Below, piece by piece: positions 1-12,700 of a stretch of DNA of 64,000 bases. The translations under genes and the position numbers were made by a program. The notes beneath the pieces were generated by a model that ran no database searches, was not told the origin of the DNA, and saw only the letters and a list, made by a program, of their open reading frames with translations. Within the stretch, counting starts at the first letter, position 1; the number at the start of each line of letters is the position of its first letter. The DNA lies in contig JBAKBP010004425.1 in the NCBI GenBank assembly GCA_037953745.1, positions 1 to 64,000 on the forward strand. Reading direction: 5' to 3'. Origin of the DNA: Lithodes maja. Taxonomy: Eukaryota; Arthropoda; Malacostraca; Decapoda; Lithodidae.

Positions 1-1790
1 GGCACACACGAGACCGTATTCGGCCCCTCGATTGGGTTATGAAACGATCTTTCACCCACAAAAATTTAGGAGAGAAGAAATTGTAAAAACTAGGAAGGAC
101 AAATAAAAGAAAAACATGAAAAATTCCATTTTATTTTCCGATTTACATTATACGAAGCATGACCTAGCTATACGACGAATTATAAGTACGAAGCACCACA
201 GTACCAGGTACACCCATTAATTTTAGGTCACTTCACTTGATCCTAAAGTTAAGAAAGTGGAGGATCTGATGGGAAGGGTTTGAGAGGTGCTTAGTCGGCC
301 GTTGTCAAAGATACCCAGAGAGAGACTACCTGGCCGGGCTGCTCCGCCCAGAGAGGCGACTACCTGGCCGGGCTGCTCCACCTACAGTAGAGAGAGACTA
401 ACTGGCCGGGCTCCTGCGGCAACTCACCCACAAAAATTTAGGAGAGACAATTTTTAGGAGAGACTACCTGGCCGGGCTGCTCCCACCCAGAGATATTTTT
501 GTGGGATTATTTTTGGTGAGGCGTCTGACTGGGGGTGCGACACATTATACGAAGCATGACCTAGGACAGTAGACGACGCATTAAACGAAGCATGACCTAG
601 CTATACGACGCATTATACGAAACGTGACAGTGAGAGGGAGAGTGTGTACCTCGTCGGAACACAGCCACAACGCCGCCGTATTCTATGTGCTTGCTGCACC
701 GTGTTGCCTGTGTTGGTGCACCTGTGCCAACACAGGCACACACAAGACCGTATTCGGCCCCTCGATTGGGTTATGAAACGATCTTTCACCCACAAAAATT
801 TAGGAGAGAAGAAATTGTAAAAAACTAGGAAGGACAAATAAAAGACAAACATGAAAAATTCCATTTTAATTTCCGATTTACATTATACGAAGCATGACCT
901 AGCTATACGACGAATTATAAGTACGAAGCACCACAGTACCAGTTACTCCCATTAATTTTAGGCCACTTCACTTGATCCTAAAGTTAAGAAAGTGGAGGAT
1001 CTGATGGGAAGGGATTGAGAGGTGCTTAGTCGGCCGTTGTCAAAGATACCCAGAGAGAGACTACCTGGCCGGGCTGCTCCGCCCAGCGAGGCGACTACCT
1101 GGCCAGGCTGCTCCACCTACAGTAGAGAGAGACTAACTGGCCGGGCTCCTGCAGCGACTCACCCACAAAAATTTAGGAGAGACAAAATTTAGGAGAGACA
1201 ATTTTTAGGAGAGACTACCTGGCTGGGCTGTTCCCACCCAGAGAGAATTTAGTGGGATTATTTTTGGTGAGGCGTCTGACTGGGGGTGCGACACATTCTA
1301 CGAAGCATGACCTATGACAGTAGACGACGCATTAAACGAAGCATGACCTAGCTATACGTTGCATTATACGAAACGTGACAGTGAGAGGGAGAGTGTGTAC
1401 CTCGTCGCAGCACAGCCACAACGCCGCCGTATTCTGTGTGCTTGCTGCACCGTGTTGCCTGTGTTGGTGCACCTGTGCCAACACAGGCACACACAAGACC
1501 GTATTCGGCCCCTCGATTGGGTTATGAAACGATCTTTCACCCACAAAAATTTAGGAGAGAAGAAATTGTCAAAACTAGGAAGGACAAATAAAAGAAAAAC
1601 ATGAAAAATTCCATTTTATTATCCGATTTACATTATACGAAGCATGACCTAGCTAGACAACGAATTATAAGTACGAAGCACCACAGTACCAGCTACTCCC
1701 ATTAATTTTAGGTCACTTCACTGTCTTGATCATAAAGTTAAGAAAGTGGAGGATCTGATGGGAAGGGATTGAGAGGTGCATAGTCGGCCG
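1..1790. repeat. 750-bp satellite array, left block
   Basis: Head-to-tail copies of a unit of about 733-750 bp. The landmark text around GGCACACAC..GACCGTATTCGG recurs at 1, 735 and 1485. Each unit contains nested short repeats: several copies of a GAGAGACTACCTGGCCGGGC motif, several ATTATACGAAGCATGACC motifs and ACCCACAAAAATTTAGGAG motifs. Copies differ by scattered substitutions. The array runs off the left window edge, so its true length is unknown. Antisense frames of 60-70 codons recur in each unit, but they drift with the repeat and have no recognisable domain, so I do not call them genes. Confidence 0.95.
705..738. repeat. Conserved hairpin within the satellite unit
   Basis: Perfect 12-bp inverted arms (705-716 TGCCTGTGTTGG and 727-738) surround a 10-nt loop, TGCACCTGTG. 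The same hairpin is present in nearly every unit of the array (for example near 1455, 3806, 5303 and 17348), with a C/T change in the loop in some units. It is the most obvious secondary-structure element in the monomer. A role such as protein binding or unit recombination is inference. Confidence 0.8.
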
Positions 1791-1984
1791 TTTTTTTTTT
1801 TTTTTAAGAGACAATGAACGGAGGAAGGAAAAACACAGATAAAACAAAAAGGTCCATGTGCCTAAAGGCATCCTCCATTCATAAAATTATTGTAACAACT
1901 GGATTTAAACATTCGTACATTGTACGTTTGTGGAAAGCAATTCGAGGGAAGTGAATTCCAAAGAGTAGTAGCTCTGGGGATAAA

Positions 1985-2272
1985 TTAATTCTGATAAGCA
2001 GAACTGCATTGTGGAGGAGAAAGTGTAAATTCTTGGACGCTCTCAGCTGCCCTAGTTCTACGGGGAAAGATGTGGAGAGGCGGCACAATTGAAGCAAGTT
2101 CCTCGGAACAATTGCTGTGAAAATATCTGTAGAATAATGCAAGGGATGCAACGTTTCTTCGTATGGATAATGTAGGAAGGTCCTGTGTGATTGCAGAGTT
2201 ATTTATTAATCTAATAACTTTATTTTGAATTTTGTCCAACTGCCTCAATGCAACCACTCCACTTCCACCCAC
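1985..2272 (-). pseudogene. LINE C-terminal domain fragment
   Basis: A 95-codon frame with LDKIQNKVIRLINN and SLALFYRYFHSNCSEELAS. This is the typical post-RT region of Jockey-like LINEs (the RVQ.KA.RLI..L.SL..RR segment). It lies in a different frame from the upstream RT, and the last part of the protein (around 1879-1985, with a HKRTMYECLNP-like ending) is in yet another frame. Together these show that the copy is disabled by at least two frameshifts. Confidence 0.7.
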
Positions 2273-2388
2273 AGAGGTGAACAGTAATCCATCTGAGAAC
2301 GCACATGACTTTTATATTTAGGCCATTCTGCCAGGCTGTGTCTGAGAACTGTACAGGAGTCCAGTTTATTTGGGCATTCTTAGCATGC

Positions 2389-3375
2389 TTACAATCTTCT
2401 AATATATTGTGTCCAGCTCAAGTTAGTAGTTAATGTTACACCGAGAATGTCAATATTAGGGGAAGTGGGAATATTTACATCATTAAAAAATTTATGGGAG
2501 TCAGTGAGATTCTGTCGGTTAGAAAATTGAATGTACTTGGTTTTCTGTGCATTAAAGGAAACTAGATTCTTTTGCCCCCATTCATTTATTCTAGAAAGGT
2601 CCTGGTTCAGAGAAATTGCAGTGTTTATTTTTGAATTTATAAGATCGGGTTGGGTGAAAGAATTGGTAAATGTGAAGGAACTGTGGAGTGTTGAGTCATC
2701 TGCGTAGGAATGTATTGGATTATGAGTGGTAGATATGAGATCATTGATATGAATGAGGAACAGAGTTGGGGCCAAAACTGATCCCTGGGGAACACCAGCA
2801 TTTATTGAGTGAAATTGAGAATAAAGGCCACCTACCATTACACATACTTTTCTGTCATGAAGATAAGAAGAAATTAGTGGAACTAATGATGCAAGGCCGT
2901 AGTGTGACATCTTCGACAATATGGATTGATGCCAGACTCTATCAAATGCCTTTGATATATCCAGTGCTATTGTATGTGTTTCGCCATGTTGGTCTGTAGC
3001 TTGGTTGATTTGATGCGTAAGAAGGCAAAGAATGTCTGCAGTTGATCGACATCGTCTAAATCCATATTGCCTATCACTGATTAATTTATTATTCTCAAGA
3101 TGCTTAATTATGTGATTATTTAATATAATTTCAAAGACTTTACCAAGAGTGGAAGTTATAGCTATTGGTCTGTAGTTTGATGGATCTGAAGAGGCACCTT
3201 TTTTAAGAACTGGATGGATGTTTGCTTCTTTCCAGGGTACTGGGAAGCATGAGGTATGAGTACACAGACGGACAAATGTTGCCAATACAGGAGCGAGCAC
3301 CAAGGAGCAATTCTTAAGTACTATTGGAGGAATTTCATCTGGACCAGGAGCCTTATCTACTGAGAGATTCTGCAA
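2389..3375 (-). pseudogene. LINE reverse transcriptase, partial
   Basis: A 328-residue open frame covers the fingers, palm and part of the thumb of a non-LTR reverse transcriptase. Seen motifs: KAPGPDEIPP near the start, SNYRPIAITS, an ALDISKAFDRVWH block (catalytic Asp in motif A), GVPQGSVLAP (motif B) and SYADDS (catalytic motif C at 2695-2706), so the three catalytic aspartates are present. The frame stops after NLSWTQYIRRL, where family members continue into the C-terminal domain, so a frameshift near 2390 separates it from 1985-2272. The style resembles Jockey-type elements, but the exact clade needs a phylogeny. The N-terminal endonuclease is missing because of 5' truncation. Confidence 0.85.
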
Positions 3376-6300
3376 AATTCTGCGTTGTCAAAGATACCCA
3401 GAGAGAGACTACCTGGCCGGGCTGCTCCGCCCAGAGAGGCGACTACCTGGCCGGGCTGCTCCACCTACAGTAGAGAGAGACTAACTGGCCGGACTCCTGT
3501 GGCGACTCACCCACAATAATTTAGGAGAGACAAAATTTAGGAGAGACAATTTTTAGGAGAGACTACCTGGCCGGGCTGCTCCCACCCATAGAGATTTTTG
3601 TGGGATTATTTTTGGTGAGGCGTCTGATTGGGGGTGCGACACATTATACGAAGCATGACCTAGGACAGTAGACGACGCAGTAAACAAAGCATGACCTAGC
3701 TATACGTTGCATTATACGAAACGTGACAGTGAGAGGGAGAGTGTGTACCTCGTCGGAGCACAACCACAACGCCGCCGTATTCTGTGTGCTTGCTGCACCG
3801 TGTTGCCTGTGTTGGTGCACCTGTGCCAACACAGGCACACACGAGACCGTATTCGGCCACTCGATTGGGTTATGAAAGGATCTTTCACCCACAAAAATTT
3901 AGGAGAGAAGAAATTGTAAAAACTAGGAAGGACAAATAAAAGAAAAACATGAAAAATTCCATTTTATTTTCCAATTTACATTATACGAAGCATGAACTAG
4001 CTATACGGCGAATTATAAGTACGAAGCACCACAGTACCAGTTACTCCCATTAATTTTAGGTCCTTCACTTGATCCTAAAGTTAAGAAAGTGGAGGATCTG
4101 ATGGGAAGGGATTGAGAGGTGCTTAGTCGGCCGTTGTCAAAGATACCCAGAGAGAGACTACCTGGACGGGCTGCTCCGCCAAGAGAGGCGACTACCTTGC
4201 CGGGCTGCTCCATCTACAGTAGAGAGACACTAACTGGCCGGGCTCCTGCGGCGACTCACCCACAAAAATTTAGGAGAGACAAAATTTAGGAGAGACAATT
4301 TTTAGGAGAGACTACCTGGCTGGGCTGCTCCCACCCATAGAGATTTTTGTGGGATTACTTTTGGTGAGGCGTCTGATTGGGGGTGCGACACATTATACGA
4401 AGCATGACCTAGGACAGTAGACGACGCATTAAACGAAGCATGAACTAGCTATACGACGCATTATACGAAACGTGACAGTGAGAGGGAGAGTGTGTACCTC
4501 GTCGGAGCACAGCCACAACGCCGCCGTATTCTGTGTGCTTGCTGCACCGTGTTGCCTGTGTTGCTGCACCTGTGCCAACACAGGCACACACGAGACCGTA
4601 TTCGGCCCCTCGATTGGGTTATGAAACGATCTTTCACCCACAAAAATTTAGGAGAGAAGAAATTGTAAAAACTAGGAAGGACAAATAAAAGAAAAACATG
4701 AAAAATTCCATTTTATTTTCCGATTTACATTATACGAAGCATGACCTAGCTATACAACGAATTATAAGTACGAAGCACCACAGTACCAGTTACTCCCATT
4801 AATTTTAGGTCACTTCACTTGATCCTAAAGTTAAGAAAGTGGAGGATCTGATGGGAAGGGATTGAGGGGTGCTTAGTCGGCCGTTGTCAAAGATACCCAG
4901 AGAGAGACTACCTGGCCGGGCTGCTCCGCCCAGAGAGGCGACTACCTGGCCGGGCTGCTCTACCTACAGTAGAGAGAGACTAACTGGCCGGGCTCCTGCG
5001 GCGACTCACCCACAAAAATTTAGGAGAGACAAAATTTAGGAGAGACAATTTTTAGGAGAGACTACCTGGCCGGGCTGCTCCCACCCAGAGAGATTTTTCT
5101 GGGATTATTTTTGATGAGGCGTCTGACTGGGGGTGCGACACATTATACAAAGCATGTCCTAGGACAGTTGACGATGCATTAAACGAAGCATGACCTAGCT
5201 ATACGACGCATTATACGAAACGTGACAGTGAGAGGGAGAGTGTGTACCTCGTCGGAGCACAGCCACAACGCCGCCGTATTCTGTGTGCTTGCTGCACCGT
5301 GTTGCCTGTGTTGGTGCACCTGTGTCAACACAGGCACACAACAGACCATATTCGGCCCCTCGATTGGGTTATGAAACGATCTTTCACCCACAAAAATTTA
5401 GGAGAGAAGAAATTGTAAAAACTTGGAAGGACAAATAAAAGGAAAACATGAAAAATTCAATTTTATTTTCAGATTTACATTATACGAAGCATGACCTAGC
5501 TATACGACGAATTATACGTACGAAGCACCACAGTACCAGTTACTCCCATTAATTTTAGGTCACTTCACTTGATCCTAAAGTTAAGAAAGTGGAGGATCTG
5601 ATGGGAAGGGATTGAGGGGTGCTTAGTCGGCCGTTGTCAAAGATACCCAGAGAGAGACTACCTGGCCGGGCTGCTCCGCCCAGAGAGGCGACTACCTGGC
5701 CGGGCTGCTCCACCTACAGTAGAGAGAGACTAACTGGCCGGGCTCCTGCGGCGACTCACCCACAAAAATTTAGGAGAGACAAAATTTAGGAGAGACAATT
5801 TTTAGGAGAGACTACCTGGCCGGGCTGCTCCCACCCAGAGAGATTTTTCTGGGATTATTTTTGATGAGGCGTCTGACTGGGGGTGCGACACATTATACAA
5901 AGCATGACCTAGGACAGTTGACGACGCATTAAACGAAGCATGACCTAGCTATACGACGCATTATACGAAACGTGACAGTGAGAGGGAGAGTGTGTACCTC
6001 GTCGGAGCACAGCCACAACGCCGCAGTATTCTGTGTGCTTGCTGCACCGTGTTGCCTGTGTTGGTGCACCTGTGTCAACACAGGCACACACGAGACCATA
6101 TTCGGCCCCTCGATTGGGTTATGAAACGATCTTTCACCCACAAAAATTTAGGAGAGAAGAAATTGTAAAAACTAGGAAGGGCAAATAAAAGAAAAACATG
6201 AAAAATTCCATTTTATTTTCCGATTTACATTATACGAAGCATGACCTAGCTATACGACGAATTATAATTACGAAGAACCACAGTACCAGTTACTCCCATT

Positions 6301-6508
6301 AATTTTAGGTCACTTCACTTGATCTTAAAGTTAAGAAAGTGGAGGATCTGATGGGAAGGGCTTGAGGGGTGCTTAGTCGGCCTTTGTCAAAGATACCCAA
6401 AGAGAGACTACCTGGCCGGGCTGCTCCGCCCAGAGAGGCGACTACCTGGCCGGGCTGCTCCACCTACAGTAGAGAGAGACTATCTGGCCGAGCTCCTGCG
6501 GCGACTCA

Positions 6509-6603
6509 CCCACAAAAATTTAGGAGAGATAAAATTTAAGAGAGACAATTTTTAGGAGAGACTACCTGGCCGGGCTGCTCCCACCCAGAGAGATTTTTGT
6601 GGG
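6509..6603. repeat. Internal inverted repeat of the satellite unit
   Basis: CCCACAAAAAT at 6509-6519 is the exact reverse complement of ATTTTTGTGGG at 6593-6603. The same pair is found in most units, though one arm is mutated to TTTTTCTGGG in the F-type units. Together with the 12-bp hairpin, this makes each monomer rich in foldback potential. Confidence 0.7.
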
Positions 6604-6848
6604 ATTATTTTTGGTGAGGCGTCTGACTGGGGGTGCGACACATTATACGAAGCATGACCTAGGACAGTAGACGACGCATTAAACGAAGCTGACCTAGCTA
6701 TACTACGCATTATACGAAACGTGACAGTGAGAGGGAAGGTGTGTACCTCGTCGGAGCACAGCCACAACGCCGCCGTATTCTGTATATTTGCTGCACCGTG
6801 TTGCCTGTGTTGGTGCACCTGTGCCAACACAGGCACACACGAGACCAT

Positions 6849-7052
6849 ATTCGGCCCCTCGATTGGATTATGAAACGATCTTTCACCCACAAAAATTTAG
6901 GAGAGAAGAAATTGTAAAAACTAAGACAAATGAAAGAAAAACATGACCGTATTCGGCCCTTCGATTGGGTTATGAAACGATCTTTCACCCACAAAAATTT
7001 AGGAGAGAAGAAATTGTAAAAACTAGGAAGGACAAACAAAAGAAAAACATGA
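6849..7052. repeat. 102-bp tandem duplication inside one unit
   Basis: The segment from ATTCGGCCCCTCGATTGG through the AAGAAAAACATGA motif is present twice in direct order with a period of 102 bp (starts at 6849 and 6951). This explains the 851-bp spacing of this unit. The two copies differ by a few substitutions and a small deletion, so the duplication is not brand new. Confidence 0.8.
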
Positions 7053-9779
7053 AAAATTCCATTATATTTTCCGATTTACATTATACGAAGCATGACCTAG
7101 CTATACGACGAATTATAAGTACGAAGCACCACAGTACCAGTTACTCCCATTAATTTTAGGTCACTTCACTTGATCCTAAAGTTAAGAAAGTGGAGGATCT
7201 GATGGGAAGGGATTGAGAGGTGCTTAGTCGGCCATTGACAAAGATACCCAGAGAGAGACTACCTGGCCGGGCTGCTCCGCCCAGAGAGGCGACTACCTGG
7301 CCGGGCTGCTCCACCTACAGTAGAGAAAGACTAACTGGCCGGGCTAATGCGGCGACTCACCCACAAAAATTTAGGAGAGACAAAATTTAGGAGAGACAAT
7401 TTTTAGGAGAGACTACCTGGCCGGGCTGCTCCCACCCAGAGAGATTTTTCTGGGATTATTTTTGATGAGGCGTCTGACTGTGGGTGCGACACATTATACA
7501 AAGCATGACCTAGGACATTTGACGACGCATTAAACGAAGCATGACCTAGCTATACGACGCATTATACGAAACGTGGCAGTGAGAGGGAGAGTGTGTACCT
7601 CGTCGGAGCACAGCCACAAAGCCGCCGTATTCTGTGTGCTTGCTGCACCGTGTTGCCTGTGTTGGTGCACCTGTGTCAACACAGGCACACACGAGACCAT
7701 TATCGGCCCCTCGATTGGGTTATGAAACGATCTTTCACCCAAAAAAATTTAGGAGAGAAGAAATTGTAAAAACTAGGAAGGACAAATAAAAGAAAAACAT
7801 GAAAAATTCCATTTTATTTTCCGATTTACATTATACGAAGCATGACCTAGCTATACGACGAATTATAAGTACGAAGCACCACAGAGTACCAGTTACTCCC
7901 ATTAATTTTAGGTCACTTCACTTGATCCTAAAGTTAAGAAAGTGGAGGATCTGATGGGAAGGGATTGAGGGGTGCTTAGTCGGCCGTTGTCAAAGATACC
8001 CAGAGAGAGACTACCTGGCCGGGCTGCTCCGCCCAGAGAGGTGACTACCTGGCTGGCTGCTCCACCTACAGTAGAGAGAGACTAACTGGCCGGGCTCCTG
8101 CGGCGACTCACCCATATAAATTTAGGAGAGACAAAATTTAGGAGAGACAATTTTTAGGAGGGACTACCTGGCCGGGCTGCTCCCACCCAGAGAGATTTTT
8201 GTGGGATTATTTTTGATGAGGCGTCTGACTGGGGGTGCGACACATTATACAAAGCATGACCTAGGACAGTTGACGACGCATTAAACGAAGCATGACCTGC
8301 TATACGACGCATTATACGAAACGTGACAGTGAGAGGGAGAGTGTGTACCTCGTCGGAGCACAGCAACAACGCCGCCGTATTTTGTGTGCTTGCTGCACCG
8401 CGTTGCCTGTGTTGGTGCACCTGTGTCAACACAGGCACACACGAGACCATATTCGGCCCCTCGATTGGGTTATGAAACGATCTTTCACCCACAAAAATTT
8501 AGGAGAGAAGAAATTGTAAAAACTAGGAAGGGCAAATAAAAGAAAAACATGAAAATTTCCATTTTATTTTCCGATTTACACTATACGAAGCATGACCTAG
8601 CTATACGACGAATTATAATTACGAAGCACCACAGTACCAGCTACTCCCATTAATTTTAGGTCACTTCACTTGATCCTAAAGTTAAGAAAGTGGAGGATCT
8701 GATGGGAAGGGATTGAGGGGTGCTTAGTCGGCCTTTGTCAAAGATACCCAGAGAGAGACTACCTGGCCGGGCTGCTCCGCCCAGAGAGGCGACTACCTGG
8801 CTGGGCTGCTCCACCTAGAGTAGAGAGAGACTATCTGGCCGGGCTCCTGCGGCGACTCACCCACAAAAATTTAGGAGAGACAAAATTTAAGAGAGACAAT
8901 TTTTAGGAGAGACTACATGGCCGGGCTGCTGCCACCTAGAGAGATTTTTGTGGGATTTTTTTTGGTGAGGCGTCTGACTGGGGGTGCGACACATTATACG
9001 AAGCATGACCTAGGACAGTAGACGACGCATTAAACGAAGCATGACCTAGCTATACTACGCATTATACGAAACGTCACAGTGAGAGGGAGAGTGTGTACCT
9101 CGTCGGAGCACAGCCACAACGCCGCCGTATTCTGTATATTTGCTGCACCGTGTTGCCTGTGTTGGTGCACCTGTGCCAACACAGGCACACACGAGACCGT
9201 ATTCGGCCCCTCGATTGGGTTTTGAAACGATCTTTCACCCAAAAAAATTTAGGAGAGAAGAAATTGTAAAAACTTGGAAGGACAAATAAAAGAAAAACAT
9301 GAAAAATTCCATTTTATTATCCGATTTACATTATACGAAGCATTACCTAGCTATACAACGAATTATAAGTACGAAGCACCACAGTACCAGTTATTCTCAT
9401 TAATTTTAGGTCACTTCATTTGATCCTAAAGTTAAGAAAGTGGAGGATCTGATGGGAAGGGATTGAGAGGTGTTTAGTCGGCCGTTGTCAAAGATACCCA
9501 GAGAGAGACTACCTGGCCGGGATGCTTCGCCCAGAGAGGTGACGACCTGGCCGGGCTGCTCCACCTACAGTAGAGAGAGACTAATTGGCCGGGCTCCTGC
9601 GGCGACTCACCCACAAAAATTTAGGAGAGACAAAATTTAGTAGAGACAATTTTTAGGAGAGACTACCTGGTTGGGCTGCTCCCACCCAGAGAGATTTTTG
9701 TGGGATTATTTTCGGTGAGGCATCCGACTGGGGGTGCGACACATTATACTAAGCATGACCTAGGACAGTAGACGACGCA

Positions 9780-12700
9780 TTAAATGAAGCATGACCTAGC
9801 TATACGACGCATTATACGAAACTTGACAGTGAGAGGGAGAGTGTGTACCTCGTCGGAACACAGCCACAACGCCGCCGTATTCTGTGTGCTTGCTGCACCG
9901 TGTTGCCTGTGTTGGTGCACCTGTGCCAACACAGGCACACAGGAGACCGTATACGGCCCCTCGATTGGGTTATAAAACGATCTTTCACCCACAAAAATTT
10001 AGGAGAGATGAAATTGTAAAAACTAGGAAGGACAAATAAAAGACAAACATGAAAAATTCCATTTTAATTTCCGATTTACATTATACAAAGCATGACCTAG
10101 CTATACGACGAATTTTAAGTACGAAGCACCACAGTACCAGTTACTCCCATTAATTTTAGGTCACTTCACTTGATCCTAAAATTAAGAAAGAGGAGGATCT
10201 GATGGGAAGGGATTGAGAGGTGCTTAGTCGGCTGTTGTCAAAGATACTCAGAGAGAGACTACCTGGCCGGGCTGCTCCGCCCAGAGAGGCGACTACCTGG
10301 CCGGGCTGCTCCACCTACAGTAGAGAGAGACTAACTTGCCGGGCTCCTGCGGCGACTCACCCACAAAAATTTAGGAGAGACAATTTTTAGGAGAGACTAC
10401 CTGGCCGGGCTGCTCCCACACAGAGAGAAATTTGTGGGATTATTTTTGGTGAGGCGTCTGACTGGGGGTGCGACCCATTATACGAAGCATGACCTAGGAC
10501 AGTAGACGACACATTAAACGAAGCATGACCTAGCTATGCGACGCATTATACGAAACGTGACAGTGAGAGGGAGAGTGTGTACCACATCGGAGCACAGACA
10601 CAACGCCACCGTATTCTGTGTGCTTGCTGCACCGTGTTGCCTGTGTTGGTGCACCTGTGCCAACACAGGCAGACACGAGACCGTATTCGGCCCCTCGATT
10701 GGGTTATGACACGATCTTTCACCCACAAAAATTTAGGAGAGAAGAAATTGTAAAAACTAGGATGGACAAATAAAAGAAAAACATGAAAAATTCTATTTAA
10801 TTTCCGATTTACATTATACGAAGCATGACCTAGCTATACGACGAATTATAAGTACGACGCACCACAGTACCAGTTACTCCCATTAATTTTACGTCACTTC
10901 ACTTGATCCTAAAGTTAAGAAAGTGGAGGATCTGATGGGAAGGGATTGAGAAGTGCTTAGTTGGCCGTTGTCAAAGATACCCAGAGAGAGACTACCTGGC
11001 TGGGCTGCTCCACCCAGAGAGGCAACTACCTGGCCGGGCTGCTCCACCTACAGTAGAGAGAGACTAACTGGCCGGGCTCCTGCGGCGACGCACCCACAAA
11101 AATTTAGGAGAGACAAAATTTAGGAGAGACAATTTTTAGGAGAGACTATCTGGCCGGGCTGCTCCCACCCAGAGAGATTTTTGTGGGATTATTTTTGGTG
11201 AGGCGTCTGACTGGGGTTGCGACATATTATACGAAGCGTGACCTAGGACAGTAGATGACGCATTAAGCGAAGCATGACCTAGCTATACGACGCATTATAC
11301 GAAACTTGACAGTGAGAGGGAGAGTGTGTACCTCGTCGGAACACAGCCACAACGCCGCCGTATTCTGTGTGCTTGCTGCACCGTGTTGCCTGTGTTGGTG
11401 CACCTGTGCCAACACAGGCACACAGGAGACCGTATACGGCCCCTCGATTGGGTTATAAAACGATCTTTCACCCACAAAAATTTAGGAGAGATGAAATTGT
11501 AAAAACTAGGAAGGACAAATAAAAGACAAACATGAAAAATTCCATTTTAATTTCCGATTTACATTATACAAAGCATGACCTAGCTATACGACGAATTTTA
11601 AGTACGAAGCACCACAGTACCAGTTACTCCCATTAATTTTAGGTCACTTCACTTGATCCTAAAGTTAAGAAAGAGGAGGATCTGATGGGAAGGGATTGAG
11701 AGGTGCTTAGTCGGCTGTTGTCAAAGATACTCAGAGAGAGACTACCTGGCCGGGCTGCTCCGCCCAGAGAGGCGACTACCTGGCCGGGCTGCTCCACCTA
11801 CAGTAGAGAGAGACTAACTTGCCGGGCTCCTGCGGCGACTCACCCACAAAAATTTAGGAGAGACAATTTTTAGGAGAGACTACCTGGCCGGGCTGCTCCC
11901 ACACAGAGAGATATTTGTGGGATTATTTTTGGTGAGGCGTCTGACTGGGGGTGCGACCCATTATACGAAGCATGACCTAGGACAGTAGACGACACATTAA
12001 ACGAAGCATGACCTAGCTATACGACGCATTATACGAAACGTGACAGTGAGAGGGAGAGTGTGTACCACATCGGAGCACAGACACAACGCCACCGTATTCT
12101 GTGTGCTTGCTGCACCGTGTTGCCTGTGTTGGTGCACCTGTGCCAACACAGGCAGACACGAGACCGTATTCGGCCCCTCGATTGGGTTATGACACGATCT
12201 TTCACCCACAAAAATTTAGGAGAGAAGAAATTGTAAAAACTAGGATGGACAAATAAAAGAAAAACATGAAAAATTCTATTTAATTTCCGATTTACATTAT
12301 ACGAAGCATGACCTAGCTATACGACGAATTATAAGTACGACGCACCACAGTACCAGTTACTCCATTAATTTTAGGTCACTTCACTTGATCCTAAAGTTAA
12401 GAAAGTGGAGGATCTGATGGGAAGGGATTGAGAAGTGCTTAGTTGGCCGTTGTCAAAGATACCCAGAGAGAGACTACCTGGCTGGGCTGCTCCACCCAGA
12501 GAGGCGACTACCTGGCCGGGCTGCTCCACCTACAGTAGAGAGAGACTAACTGGCCGGGCTCCTGCGGCGACGCACCCACAAAAATTTAGGAGAGACAAAA
12601 TTTAGGAGAGACAATTTTTAGGAGAGACTATCTGGCCGGGCTGCTCCCACCCAGAGAGATTTTTGTGGGATTATTTTTGGTGAGGCGTCTGACTGGGGTT

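Larger units (their letters stand above)
1791..3383 (-). mobile_element. 5'-truncated Jockey-like LINE inserted in the satellite
   Basis: A run of 15 T at 1791-1805 is the poly(A) tail of an element on the minus strand. Satellite text resumes at 3384 exactly where it broke off: GTCGGCCG on the left, GTTGTCAAAG on the right. A short CGTT overlap at the two junctions (from 1789 and from 3383) may be a minimal target-site duplication. The element contains reverse-transcriptase coding sequence and a C-terminal region but no endonuclease, so it is 5'-truncated, the usual outcome of target-primed reverse transcription. It interrupts one satellite unit and is therefore younger than that unit. Confidence 0.9.
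5179..9779. repeat. Higher-order satellite repeat, F-F-G twice
   Basis: Diagnostic variants show that the units starting near 5179, 5929 and 6679 recur in the same order near 7530, 8280 and 9030, an offset of 2351 bp each time. F units share GACCATATTCGG and a CACCTGTGTCAAC loop. G units share CTGTATATTTGCTG and CTATACTACGC. The first G unit also carries a 102-bp local duplication that is absent from the second. A three-unit block was therefore duplicated as a whole. Confidence 0.8.
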
